From: FEN-680 sp036845225
GTDB lineage: Bacteria; Actinomycetota; Geothermincolia; Fen-727; Anoxymicrobiaceae
Direction: 5' to 3'
Length of the DNA: 45,267 bases
Assembly: GCA_036845225.1 (NCBI GenBank)
Contig: DAIUEJ010000019.1
Location: forward strand, 1 to 45,267
Both the position numbers and the translations under genes were made by a program. This document shows, in pieces, positions 16,618 to 25,558 of this stretch (its first letter is position 1; the number at the start of each line of letters is the position of its first letter). Below the pieces are notes generated by a model. The model was not told the origin of the DNA and searched no databases. It saw nothing but the letters and a program-made list of their open reading frames with translations.

Positions 16618-17244
16618 GTGTACATAGAGGGCAGGATAGTGGACTTCCTGGACAAGCTGGCGTCCAGCGCGCCGGAGCCGGGTGGCGGCTCGGCCAGCGC
16701 CCTGGCGGCGTCGATCGGGGCCGCGCTCGTGAGCATGGTGGCGAACCTGACCGTGGGCAAACAGAAGTACGCCGACGTGCAGGACCAGATCAAAGAGCTG
16801 GTCGACAACTCCGAGAAGGTGCGAGGTGAGCTTCAGTCGCTGGTGCAGAAGGACACCGAGGTCTACGGCGTACTCGCGGCGGCTTTCAAGATGCCCCGCG
16901 AGACCGACTCGGAGAAGGCGGAACGCGACCAGGCCATCCAGAACGCCTGCAAGGAAGCGACGATGGTCCCGTACGCCATAGCCGAGCAGTGCCTCGAGGT
17001 GGCGAAGCTCTCGGAGGTTGCCGCCGACATCGGAAACGTGAACGCGGTCAGCGACGCGGGCGTCGCGGCCCTGCTGGCGGAGGCCGCCGCGCAGTGCGCC
17101 GCCCTGAACGTCAAGATCAACCTTGGCACCATCAAGGACGAGGCGTTCAACGTTGAAAAATGGGACGGGATACAGGATATACTTGCACGGTCGCTCGAGC
17201 TGAAAGACAAAGTTGTCATGGTAACGTACAAGAAACTTGGCTAG
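16618..17244 (+). CDS. fchA: Methenyltetrahydrofolate cyclohydrolase
   Basis: This 208-residue protein of the cyclodeaminase/cyclohydrolase family (PF04961) converts 10-formyl-THF to 5,10-methenyl-THF. It has the family opening EGRIVDFLDKLAS and PEPGGGSASALAASIGAAL, then YAIAEQCLEVAKL and NVNAVSDAGVAALLAEAA. The GTG at 16618, 9 nt after AGGGGGTGA, is preferred over an upstream in-frame TTG at 16585 that has no site. folD follows within 9 nt. Because FolD is usually bifunctional, cyclohydrolase activity may be doubled here, as in other acetogens that keep both. Confidence 0.93.
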   Translation: MYIEGRIVDFLDKLASSAPEPGGGSASALAASIGAALVSMVANLTVGKQKYADVQDQIKELVDNSEKVRGELQSLVQKDTEVYGVLAAAFKMPRETDSEKAERDQAIQNACKEATMVPYAIAEQCLEVAKLSEVAADIGNVNAVSDAGVAALLAEAAAQCAALNVKINLGTIKDEAFNVEKWDGIQDILARSLELKDKVVMVTYKKLG

Positions 17245-17253
17245 GAGGTAAGC

Positions 17254-18165
17254 ATGGCGGAGATAATCGACGGGAATGCCATAGCGGAAGAGATCAGGGG
17301 CGAGATAGTCGCCGAGACGGAGAAGCTGAAGGCGAAGGGACTGGCCCCGGGCATAGCAACGCTGCTGGTGGGGGACGATTTCGGCTCGAAGATGTACCGC
17401 GGGCAGGTCGAGAAGAACTGCGAGCTCGTGGGGTTCAACTACATCGAAAAGACGGTGCCTGCGGAGACCACCGAGGAGCAGGTGATCGCGATAGTGAAAG
17501 AGCTCAACGGCGACCCCGCCGTGAGCGGCATCCTGCCCCTGCGCCCGTACCCGGAGCACATCTCTGACTCCGCGGTAATACGCAACATCCGGGAGGACAA
17601 GGACATCGACTGCTTCCATCCCGCTAACATGGGGCGCCTGCTGCTGGGCGAGCCGACCCTGGCTCCGGCGACGCCTTCGGCGTGCATCGAACTGTTGAAC
17701 AGGGTCGGGGTCGAGTTCGAGGGCGCGGAGATCTGCGTCGTCGGCCACTCGAACATAGTGGGCAAGCCGGTCGCGATGCTGGCGCTGAACCAGAACGCGA
17801 CCATCACCGTGACCCACATCTTCACCTCGCAGGCAGGCAACCTGGCCAAGCACACGACCGGCGCGGACATCCTGATAGTGGCAGCGGGCAAGGCCGGCCT
17901 GGTCACCGCCGACCTGGTCAAGGAAGGCGCCGTGGTCATCGACGTCGGCATCAACCGGGTGAAGGTGCTCGATGACGAGGGCAACCCGGTCATGAACGAC
18001 AAGGGCAAACCAAAGACAAAGACCGTTGGAGACGTTGACTTCGATAACGTCAAGGAGAAAGCGAAGGCTATCACGCCGGTCCCGGGCGGGGTCGGTGCCG
18101 TCACGAACATGATGCTCCTCAAGAACGCGCTCACGGCCGCCAAGATGCAGGCCGGGATGGAGTAG
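17254..18165 (+). CDS. folD: Bifunctional methylenetetrahydrofolate dehydrogenase / cyclohydrolase
   Basis: This is a 303-residue FolD. It reduces methenyl-THF to methylene-THF with NAD(P)H and can also catalyse the cyclohydrolase step. Seen are KMYRGQVEKNCELVGF (with the catalytic Lys position), GILPLRPYPEH in place of the more common GILVQLPLP, the cofactor-binding VVGHSNIVGKP (usual form VGRSxxVGxP), and the C-terminal TPVPGGVGAVTNMML. The start follows TAGGAGGTAAGC. The R and C variations in the substrate loop are unusual but the core residues are kept. Confidence 0.95.
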   Translation: MAEIIDGNAIAEEIRGEIVAETEKLKAKGLAPGIATLLVGDDFGSKMYRGQVEKNCELVGFNYIEKTVPAETTEEQVIAIVKELNGDPAVSGILPLRPYPEHISDSAVIRNIREDKDIDCFHPANMGRLLLGEPTLAPATPSACIELLNRVGVEFEGAEICVVGHSNIVGKPVAMLALNQNATITVTHIFTSQAGNLAKHTTGADILIVAAGKAGLVTADLVKEGAVVIDVGINRVKVLDDEGNPVMNDKGKPKTKTVGDVDFDNVKEKAKAITPVPGGVGAVTNMMLLKNALTAAKMQAGME

Positions 18166-18248
18166 GAGGCGCGTGGAACACGTTGCGCCGTTTTGATATA
18201 AATCATGGCGGCCAGTGGCGGTTGATTGTAGAAAGGAAGTGGAACCAA

Positions 18249-19187
18249 ATGGCGTTTGAGGTACCGACGGAGACGACCGACTCGAGAGTACGGGAAGTTG
18301 TCCTGGGGACCGGAGACGTAAAGGTCGGTGGCGAGAACATCCTGCCCTTCTATCTCTGGGAAGGCGAGATGCCGAAGCGCCCGCTTATCGCCGTGGAGGT
18401 GTACGACGACAGTCCGAAGGATTGGCCTCCGGCGGTAGCTGAGCCGCTGGCGGACGTGCTTGCCGACCCCGTCGCGTGGGCGAAGAAGGCGCAGGACGAG
18501 TGGGGCGCGGACCTCATCGCGCTCCGCCTCAAGAGCACCGACCCGAAGGGCGAGGACAAGCCGGCTGGCGAGGCCGCCAAGACCGCCGCCGCGGTCGCTG
18601 ACGCCGTCAGCATCCCTGTAATAGTGTACGGGTCCGAGGACGTGGACAAGGATGGAGACGTCCTCAAGGCCGTCGCCGCGGCTTGCGAGGGCAAGAACGT
18701 GGTTATGGGGCCCGCGAAAGAAGACAACTACAAGACGATCGGGGCCGCGGCGCTCGGCTACAACCAGACTGTCGCCGCGAAGTCACCGATCGACGTTAAC
18801 CTTGCGAAGCAGTTGAACATCCTGCTGTCCAACCTGGGCGTGGACGTCGGCAAGATCATCGTCGACCCGACGACGGGCGCGCTGGGCTACGGCCTGGAGT
18901 ACACGTACTCGATCATGGAGAGGTTCAAGATCGCAGCCCTGCGGCAGGACGACAGCATGACCCAGATGCCGCTGCTCGCTGATGTGGGGCCCGAGGCATG
19001 GAAGGCCAAGGAGGCCAAGGCCCCGGCATCGGACGAGCCGCAGTGGGGCGACGAGATGAAGAGAGGGGTCCTGTGGGAGGTCATTACCGCGACCAGCCTT
19101 CTGGTAGCGGGAGCGGACGTGATCATCATGAGGCACCCCGACGCCATAAAGACAGTCAAGACAGTGATCGGCGAGTTGATCGGCTAG
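18249..19187 (+). CDS. acsD: Corrinoid iron-sulfur protein small subunit
   Basis: This 312-residue protein is the delta/small subunit of the CFeSP (CdhD/AcsD), a TIM barrel that pairs with AcsC to carry the methyl-cobamide between AcsE and ACS. It begins AFEVPTETTDSRVREVVLG. It continues with ENILPFYLWEGEMP, VYGSEDVDKDGDVL, ALGYNQTVAAKSPIDVNLAK and IIVDPTTGALGYGLEY. The start at 18249 lies just after AAGGAAG; the frame is open further upstream but without a site. An internal hairpin GGTCC-GAA-GGACC lies right after its stop (19188-19200). Confidence 0.95.
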   Translation: MAFEVPTETTDSRVREVVLGTGDVKVGGENILPFYLWEGEMPKRPLIAVEVYDDSPKDWPPAVAEPLADVLADPVAWAKKAQDEWGADLIALRLKSTDPKGEDKPAGEAAKTAAAVADAVSIPVIVYGSEDVDKDGDVLKAVAAACEGKNVVMGPAKEDNYKTIGAAALGYNQTVAAKSPIDVNLAKQLNILLSNLGVDVGKIIVDPTTGALGYGLEYTYSIMERFKIAALRQDDSMTQMPLLADVGPEAWKAKEAKAPASDEPQWGDEMKRGVLWEVITATSLLVAGADVIIMRHPDAIKTVKTVIGELIG

Positions 19188-19222
19188 GGTCCGAAGGACC
19201 GCAATCGAGGAGTTGAGTACAG

Positions 19223-21175
19223 TTGGATTTTGAAGAAAGGACTTCTTGTGAAGCATCCATAGAGATGCTCAAGAAGGCGGATGCAGAGGACTTGTCCACC
19301 GCGTTCAGCCGCACCGAGTCGTTGAAGGAGTGCACGATCGGCGCGAGCGGCATCTGTTGCAAGAACTGCGCGATGGGCCCTTGCCGCCTGACTCCGCCCA
19401 AGAAAGAGGGCGACCCGGAGAAGCGCGGTATCTGCGGCGCGACCCCCGAGGTCGTCGCGGCACGAAACTTCGTTCGCATGATCGCCGGCGGCTCTGCGGC
19501 CCACTCCGACCACGGGAGAGCCGTAGCGCACACGATGATCCTCGCCGCCAAGGGCGAGGCCGAAGGCTATGAGATAAAAGACCGCATCAAGCTGCTGGAG
19601 GTCGCGGCGGACCTGGGAATAGAGGTCGGCGACCGCCCGGTAGAGGAGATAGCTCTCGACGTGGGAGAGAAGTGCCTCTCGATGTTCGGCCAGCAGGAGG
19701 GCGAGCTCGAGTTCGGGCAGCGCGCTCCCGAGCCCCGCAAGGAGATCTGGCGCAAGCTGGGCATCTTCCCGCGCGGCATCGACCGCGAAGTGGTCGAGGC
19801 TATGCACCGCACTTCTATCGGCGTGGACCAGGAGATGGAGAACCTGCTCCTGCAGGGCTCCCGCTGCGCCCTGGCTGACGGATGGGGCGGTTCCATGATA
19901 GGGACGGAGCTCCAGGACATCATGTTCGGGACCCCGACCCCCCTGAAGTCGAGGATCAACCTGGGCGTGCTCGAGGAGGACCAGGTCAACATCATCGTGC
20001 ACGGGCACGAGCCGCTCCTCTCGGAGATGATACTGCTCGCGGCCCAGAGCGAAGACCTGTTGAAGAAGGCGGAGGCCAAGGGAGCCAAGGGAATCAACAT
20101 CGCCGGCATCTGCTGCACGGCGAACGAGATACTCTCCAGGCACGGCATCCCCATCGCGGGGAACGTGCTCCAGCAGGAGCTCGCCATCTTGACCGGCGCG
20201 GTCGATGCCATGGTCGTCGACGTGCAATGCGTCTACCAGGCGATAGGCGAACTCTCGCAGTGCTTCCACACCAAGATCATCACCACCAGCACCAAGGGCA
20301 AGATGCCTTTTGCCGAGTTCGTCGAGTTCCATGAAGAGACGGGACTGTCGATCGCCAAGAAGATCGTCGAGATGGCGATAGACAACTTCCCCAACAGGGG
20401 CAAGGTGGACATTCCCAAGCAGACCCAGGAGTTCATCGGCGGCTACGACCACGAATACATCAACTACATGCTGGGCGGCAGGTTCCGCGCATCCTACAGG
20501 CCTCTGAACGACGGCGTCATCGACGGGCGCATCAGGGGCGTCGTCGGCGTGGTCGGCTGCTCCAACCCCAGAGTCGCGCACGACAGCGTGACTGTTCGCG
20601 TCGTGAGCGAGCTGGTCGCCAACGGCTGCCTGGTGGTCATGACCGGCTGCGCGGCGCAGGCGGTGGCCAAGACAGGGCTCATGACCCCCGAGGTCGCTTA
20701 CAAGGAAGGGGTCATGCCGCAGGGGCTCAGGGAGATCTGCGAGGCGGTCGGCATCCCGCCGGTGTTGCACGCGGGCTCCTGCGTCGACAACAGCCGCATC
20801 CTCATCGCGCTGACCGCGATGGCGAAGGAAGGCGGCCTGGGCGACGACATATCGGACCTGCCGGCGATCGGTTGCGCGCCCGAGTGGATGAGCGAGAAAG
20901 CCATCGCCATCGGCCAGTACTTCGTGGCCTCCGGCGCATCGGTCATATTCGGAGCCAGGTGGCCCACACTCGGCAGCAAGACGCTCACGGACTACCTGTT
21001 CGAGGGCTACCAGGAGATATACGGGAACACCTGGGGCTTTGAGCCCGACCCGGACAAGATGGTTGGCGCGCTGCTCTCCAAGATAGATAACAAGCGCGAG
21101 GCGCTTGGCATCCTCGGCAAGCGCGAGCGCGTCCTGTACGACATGGCCATGAGGCGTGAACTGAAGATCGAGTAG
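19223..21175 (+). CDS. acsA: Anaerobic CO dehydrogenase catalytic subunit
   Basis: This 650-residue Ni-Fe-S CODH (CooS/AcsA) reduces CO2 to CO for acetyl-CoA synthase, or oxidises CO in reverse. The N-terminal cluster region CCKNCAMGPCRL (B and D clusters) is followed by DHGRAVAHT. The C-cluster region shows HGHEPLLSEM, GICCTANEIL, DVQCVYQ, VVGCSNPRVAHD and later VLHAGSCVDNSR. Length is typical. It appears to start with TTG at 19223, 10 nt after GAGGAG, which may lower its yield. It is followed by acsB 48 nt downstream, as expected for a CODH/ACS complex. Confidence 0.96.
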   Translation: MDFEERTSCEASIEMLKKADAEDLSTAFSRTESLKECTIGASGICCKNCAMGPCRLTPPKKEGDPEKRGICGATPEVVAARNFVRMIAGGSAAHSDHGRAVAHTMILAAKGEAEGYEIKDRIKLLEVAADLGIEVGDRPVEEIALDVGEKCLSMFGQQEGELEFGQRAPEPRKEIWRKLGIFPRGIDREVVEAMHRTSIGVDQEMENLLLQGSRCALADGWGGSMIGTELQDIMFGTPTPLKSRINLGVLEEDQVNIIVHGHEPLLSEMILLAAQSEDLLKKAEAKGAKGINIAGICCTANEILSRHGIPIAGNVLQQELAILTGAVDAMVVDVQCVYQAIGELSQCFHTKIITTSTKGKMPFAEFVEFHEETGLSIAKKIVEMAIDNFPNRGKVDIPKQTQEFIGGYDHEYINYMLGGRFRASYRPLNDGVIDGRIRGVVGVVGCSNPRVAHDSVTVRVVSELVANGCLVVMTGCAAQAVAKTGLMTPEVAYKEGVMPQGLREICEAVGIPPVLHAGSCVDNSRILIALTAMAKEGGLGDDISDLPAIGCAPEWMSEKAIAIGQYFVASGASVIFGARWPTLGSKTLTDYLFEGYQEIYGNTWGFEPDPDKMVGALLSKIDNKREALGILGKRERVLYDMAMRRELKIE

Positions 21176-21223
21176 CCATCCCTGGTGGTTGACACTGAGT
21201 GACCGATACAAGGAGGAGTTTGG

Positions 21224-23410
21224 ATGTCCAAGATAATCGCAAGTGGCGCAATCAGGGGCGCGCACGCCATCCACGACAGGGTGGCCGCGCGAATCGATGA
21301 GGCTCTGGAAAAACACGGGGAGAGCCAGGAGATAGGCTTCCCCAACACGGCATATTACCTGCCGATAATCTACGCGATGACCGGCGAGAAGGTCGAGACC
21401 CTGGCGGATTGCCCGCGCGTGATGAAGATAGCCGAGCAACTGCTGCCGCCGGTGCCATCCGAGAACATGTGGACCCCCTACCTGGGGCCCGCGCTCGACG
21501 CCGGCATGGCAACGCTCTTCATGGAAGAGATTGAAGAGGCCATCAAGTACGTTGACGGACCGAACCCTGTGGACGGCATCTGGCTGGGCGCCGCGGACGA
21601 CGTGATCATGCGCGAGAGAGGCGTCGAGTTCGTCGACGGCTCGGCCCCCGGGTTCTGCGCGCTCGCCGGCTCCGCGCCCGACCCCGAGACCGCCGAGAAG
21701 ATAGTCAAGGAGCTCCAGGAGAAGAACCTGTACGTGTGGACGAGCGGTAACTTCAACGGCACGACGGTCGCCGAGCAGCTCGAAAGCATCGGCGTCCAGC
21801 TCGGATGGGAGACCCGCATCGTGCCTTACGGCCACGAGATCGGGTCCGCCGTCTACTCGCTGGGGTTCGCGGCCCGCGCCGCCATGAGCTTCGGCGGGGC
21901 GCAGCCCGGCGACTACCGCAAGGTGCTGCTTTACAACAAGAACAGGATATTCGCGTTCGTGCTCGCCCTGGGCGAAGTCACGGATGAGTGGTACGCGAAC
22001 GCGGCCGGCGCAATCAACTACGGGTTCCCCACGATAGCGGACACCCCGATACCGGAGATCCTGCCGACCGGCGTGTGCACCTACGAGCACGTCGTTTCCA
22101 ACATCCCGCACGACCAGATCGTCCAGAAGGCGGTCGAGGTCCGCGGGTTGAAGATCCAGATCACCAAGGTCCCCATCCCGATGGCTTATGGCCCTGCTTT
22201 CGAGGGCGAGCGCATCCGCAAGGAGGACATGTACGTCCAGTTCGGCGGGAACATCACCCCGGCGTTCGAGTTCGTCGAGATGAAAGAGATGGACGAGGTC
22301 GAGGACGGCAAGATCACGGTCGTGGGTCCCGAGATAGACGACGTCGAGGCGGGCGCGGCGCTGCCGCTCGGAATCGTGATACACGCGGCCGGCCGCAAGA
22401 TGCAGGAGGACTTCGAGTCCATCCTCGAGCGCCAGTGCCACCACCTGATCAACGGAGCCGAGGGCATCTGGCACATGGGCCAGCGCGACATCGTGTGGAC
22501 GCGCATCAGCAAGAAGGCGCAGGATAAAGGCTTCAAGATCCGCGACTACGGCGAGATACTGCACGCCAAGCTGCTGGGCGAGTTTCCCGCCATCGTGGAC
22601 AAGGTCGAGGTAACCCTTTATACCAACGAGAAGGACTGCGCGGAGTGGCTCGCCAAGGCACGCGAAAGGTACCAGGTCCGCGACGAGCGCACGGCTGGCA
22701 TGACCGATGAGACCACCGACATCTTCTACTCGTGCACTCTGTGCCAGTCCTTCGCTCCCACGCACGTCTGCGTGGTCACACCCGAGCGCCTCGGGCTGTG
22801 CGGCGCCTACAACTGGCTCGACTGCAAGGCGGCCTACGAGATCGACCCGACCGGCCCGAACCAGCCGATCCCGAAGGGCGACGTCATCGACGAGGCCAAG
22901 GGGCAGTGGAAGGCGGTCAACGAGTTCGTCTGGAACAACTCCGGCCAGAAGCTGGAAGTGTTCAACGCCTACACGATGATGGAAGACCCCATGACTTCAT
23001 GCGGGTGCTTTGAGTGCATCGTGGCGTTCCTGCCCATCGCCAACGGCGTGATGATAGTGAACCGCGAGTTCACCGGCAAGGAGACCCCGTGCGGCATGTC
23101 GTTCTCGACGCTGGCGGGCTCAGTCGGCGGCGGAAACGTGACCCCGGGCTTCGTAGGCATCGGCAAGGTGTACATCACCTCCAAGAAGTTCATCAGCGCG
23201 GACGGCGGGTTCCACCGCATCGTCTGGATGCCGAAGGAGCTCAAGGAGACACTGCACGAGCATATGCAGAAGCGGGCCGAGGACCTCGGCACCCCGGACT
23301 TCCTCGACAAGATCGCTGACGAGACGGTCGGAGTGACCGAGGAAGAGATCCTGCCGTTCCTGACAGAGAAGGAGCACCCGGCGCTGACGATGGACCCGAT
23401 GCTGGGATAG
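21224..23410 (+). CDS. acsB: Acetyl-CoA synthase (CODH/ACS alpha subunit)
   Basis: This 728-residue enzyme joins CO, the methyl group of the corrinoid protein and CoA into acetyl-CoA at the A-cluster. It has the bacterial three-domain length, not the shorter archaeal CdhC form. A-cluster ligands lie in CTLCQSFAPTHVC near residue 505 and GLCGAYNWLDC. The proximal-metal segment MTSCGCFECI (C-G-C) is near residue 590, and the sequence ends with the conserved GVTEEEILPFLTEKEHP. The start follows AAGGAGGAG. It probably assembles with AcsA. Confidence 0.97.
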   Translation: MSKIIASGAIRGAHAIHDRVAARIDEALEKHGESQEIGFPNTAYYLPIIYAMTGEKVETLADCPRVMKIAEQLLPPVPSENMWTPYLGPALDAGMATLFMEEIEEAIKYVDGPNPVDGIWLGAADDVIMRERGVEFVDGSAPGFCALAGSAPDPETAEKIVKELQEKNLYVWTSGNFNGTTVAEQLESIGVQLGWETRIVPYGHEIGSAVYSLGFAARAAMSFGGAQPGDYRKVLLYNKNRIFAFVLALGEVTDEWYANAAGAINYGFPTIADTPIPEILPTGVCTYEHVVSNIPHDQIVQKAVEVRGLKIQITKVPIPMAYGPAFEGERIRKEDMYVQFGGNITPAFEFVEMKEMDEVEDGKITVVGPEIDDVEAGAALPLGIVIHAAGRKMQEDFESILERQCHHLINGAEGIWHMGQRDIVWTRISKKAQDKGFKIRDYGEILHAKLLGEFPAIVDKVEVTLYTNEKDCAEWLAKARERYQVRDERTAGMTDETTDIFYSCTLCQSFAPTHVCVVTPERLGLCGAYNWLDCKAAYEIDPTGPNQPIPKGDVIDEAKGQWKAVNEFVWNNSGQKLEVFNAYTMMEDPMTSCGCFECIVAFLPIANGVMIVNREFTGKETPCGMSFSTLAGSVGGGNVTPGFVGIGKVYITSKKFISADGGFHRIVWMPKELKETLHEHMQKRAEDLGTPDFLDKIADETVGVTEEEILPFLTEKEHPALTMDPMLG

Positions 23411-23420
23411 AGAATGAACA

Positions 23421-23454
23421 CCCTCACCCCAACCCTCCCCTGGCGGGGGAGGGG
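23421..23454. repeat. GC-rich interspersed palindromic repeat
   Basis: CCCTCACCCC is followed by AACCCTCCCC-TGGC-GGGGGAGGGG, a strong hairpin 10 bp after the acsB stop. It resembles a repeat type scattered in many bacterial genomes (CCCTCACCC-AACCCT with a GC hairpin). It lies inside the operon and could stabilise the upstream message. Confidence 0.6.
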
Positions 23455-23511
23455 ACCGGGCGGAGAGTTATCACTGAGTCAACAGATAGACACGATGAAA
23501 GGAGTAGGGAG

Positions 23512-24864
23512 ATGGCACTGAGCGGTCTCGATATTTTCAAGCTGCTCCCCAAGACGAACTGCGGTGATTGCAAGCTTCCGACCTGCCTGGCGTTCGCCAT
23601 GAAGCTGGCCGGCGGACAGGCCAAGCTCGAGGATTGCCCGCACGTGTCCGACGAGGCGAAGGAAGCCCTCGCGGAAGCAGCGGCGCCGCCGGTCAGGGGA
23701 GTTATAGTCGGCCAGGGAGCCAAGGAGTTCAAGACCGGTGAGGAGCTCGTGCTTTTCAGGCACGAGAAGAGGTTCGTGAACCCGACGGGCATGGGCGTCA
23801 TGATCTCGGACGCGCTCTCGGACGATGAGGTCAAGGCGAAGGTCGACGCGGTCAATGCCGACGCGTGGGAGAGGGTAGGGCAGCACCTCGAGGTGAAGCT
23901 GATCGCCCTCAAATGCGAGTCCGGCGACGCGGGCAAGTTCAAGGACTTTGCGGGCAAGGTGGCCGGCATGACAGAGTGCGCGCTGATGCCCATGACAGAG
24001 GACCCGGCAGTGATGACCGCCGCGGTCGAGGCGATCGGCGACAAGAACCCGCTGCTCTACTGCGGGACCGCCGCCAACCTGGACGCGATGGGCGCGCTCG
24101 CCAAGGACAAGGGGCTTCCGCTGGTCCTCAAGGGCGACAGCCTTGACGCTCTCGCGGAGCTGTCAGACAAGGCGACGGGCATGGGGCTGAAGGACCTCAT
24201 CCTCGACCCGGGAACCCGCACTTTCAAAGAAACCTTCGCGGCGCTGGTGGCCATAAGGCGAGGCGCCCTGAACACCAAGTTCAAGGCGTTCGGTTTTCCG
24301 CTGATCGCGTTCCCGTGCGACGAGACCGACGACAAGTTCGTCGAAGGCGCGCACGCGGGCGTCTACATCGCCAAGTACGCGGACATCGTCGTACTGTCCG
24401 AGGCCGACGCGTGGCTGCAGTACCCGCTGCAGGTGGAGATCCAGAACGTCTACACCGACCCGCAGAAGCCGATGGCCGTCGACAGCAAGTTCTACGAGAT
24501 CGGCAGCCCGGGCCCGGATTCCCCCGTGATGGTGACCACCAACTTCTCGCTGACGTACTTCATAGTGTCGGGCGAGGTCGAGTCGTCGAAGGTGGACGCC
24601 TGGCTGGGCATCGTGGACTCGGAAGGGCAGTCGGTACTGACGGCCTGGGCGGCGGGCAAGTTCGTCCCCGACGTCATCGCCAAATTCATCAGCACCTCCG
24701 GCATCACCGAGAAGGTGAACCACCGGAAGCTGATCATCCCCGGGTACGTGGCGCAGATATCGGGCGAGCTCGACGAAGAGCTCCCCGACTGGGAGATCCT
24801 GGTCGGGCCGCGTGAGGCGGCTGACATCTCGACTTACCTGCGCAATTACGTGGATGCCAAGTAG
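23512..24864 (+). CDS. acsC: Corrinoid iron-sulfur protein large subunit
   Basis: This 450-residue protein is the gamma/large subunit of the CFeSP, carrying a [4Fe-4S] cluster and the cobamide. The N-terminal cluster motif is TNCGDCKLPTCLAFA with a fourth Cys in LEDCPH (residues about 17-41). A TIM barrel follows, then a C-terminal B12-binding domain with TNFSLTYFIVSGEVESS and IIPGYVAQISGELDEELPDW. The start follows AAAGGAGTAGGGAG. It takes the methyl group from methyl-THF through AcsE and passes it to AcsB. In this organism it may also supply methionine synthesis. Confidence 0.96.
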   Translation: MALSGLDIFKLLPKTNCGDCKLPTCLAFAMKLAGGQAKLEDCPHVSDEAKEALAEAAAPPVRGVIVGQGAKEFKTGEELVLFRHEKRFVNPTGMGVMISDALSDDEVKAKVDAVNADAWERVGQHLEVKLIALKCESGDAGKFKDFAGKVAGMTECALMPMTEDPAVMTAAVEAIGDKNPLLYCGTAANLDAMGALAKDKGLPLVLKGDSLDALAELSDKATGMGLKDLILDPGTRTFKETFAALVAIRRGALNTKFKAFGFPLIAFPCDETDDKFVEGAHAGVYIAKYADIVVLSEADAWLQYPLQVEIQNVYTDPQKPMAVDSKFYEIGSPGPDSPVMVTTNFSLTYFIVSGEVESSKVDAWLGIVDSEGQSVLTAWAAGKFVPDVIAKFISTSGITEKVNHRKLIIPGYVAQISGELDEELPDWEILVGPREAADISTYLRNYVDAK

Positions 24865-24894
24865 AGAAGGTTGTAAGACTAACAGGAGGAGCAA

Positions 24895-25557
24895 ATGATC
24901 GTAACGAAACAGAAGGCCTTTGAGGCTATCCTCAAAGAGCTAGAGGACGCCAACAGCGTCTTCCTGGTCGGTTGCGGCGATTGCGCCACCGTCGCCCAGA
25001 CGGGCGGCGAGGACCAGATCAAGGAGATGTCCGAGAAGCTCACGGCGGAGGGCAAAGAGGTGACCGGCAACGTGGTCATGGAGACCGGCTGCCACGAGCT
25101 CGACGTCAAGAAGGAGTTTCGCGCGCACAAGGACGAGGTCGCAAAAGCCGACGCCATCCTGTGCATGGGATGCGGAGCGGGCGTCCAGTCTACGCGCGAC
25201 GCGACGGAGAAGCCCTGCTTCCCCGCGAACGACTCCCTCTTCCTCGGCAACGTGATGCGTGTGGGACAGTTCGAGGAAAAGTGCCGCCTATGCGGCGACT
25301 GCATCCTCGACATGACCGGCGCCATCTGCCCGGTCACGCGCTGCCACAAGGGCATACTGAACGGCCCGTGCGGCGGGACGAACGACGGCAAGTGCGAAGT
25401 GGACCCGGAAAAGGACTGCGCGTGGACCCTCATCTATCAGCAGCTCGAGAAAGAGGGCAAGCTGTCCAAGATGAAAGAGTACCAGCCGCCCAAGAACTGG
25501 AACCCCGTCCTGAGGCCCGGTCGACTCGTGATCGAGCGCGAGAAGGGCGGTGAATAG
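24895..25557 (+). CDS. metV: MetV, zinc/iron-sulfur partner of methylenetetrahydrofolate reductase
   Basis: This 220-residue cysteine-rich protein (MTHFR C-terminal/MetV domain) partners MetF in acetogens. Cys motifs include GCGDCATVAQTGG (near residue 23), LCMGCGAGVQ, CRLCGDC, GAICPVTRCHKG and GPCGGTNDGKCEV. These look able to bind a metal and two [4Fe-4S] clusters. It probably carries electrons from a redox partner to the MetF flavin. The start lies after AGGAGG. It ends 1 nt before metF, so the pair is tightly coupled. No HdrABC or RnfC-like partner lies next to it. Confidence 0.92.
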   Translation: MIVTKQKAFEAILKELEDANSVFLVGCGDCATVAQTGGEDQIKEMSEKLTAEGKEVTGNVVMETGCHELDVKKEFRAHKDEVAKADAILCMGCGAGVQSTRDATEKPCFPANDSLFLGNVMRVGQFEEKCRLCGDCILDMTGAICPVTRCHKGILNGPCGGTNDGKCEVDPEKDCAWTLIYQQLEKEGKLSKMKEYQPPKNWNPVLRPGRLVIEREKGGE

Positions 25558-25558
25558 A

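Noticed and set aside
19184..22765. A 1193-codon open frame on the minus strand opposite acsA and acsB
   Set aside because: It is antisense to two unmistakable genes, is rich in Arg/Asp/His/Leu as expected from a GC-biased shadow frame, and has no recognisable domain.
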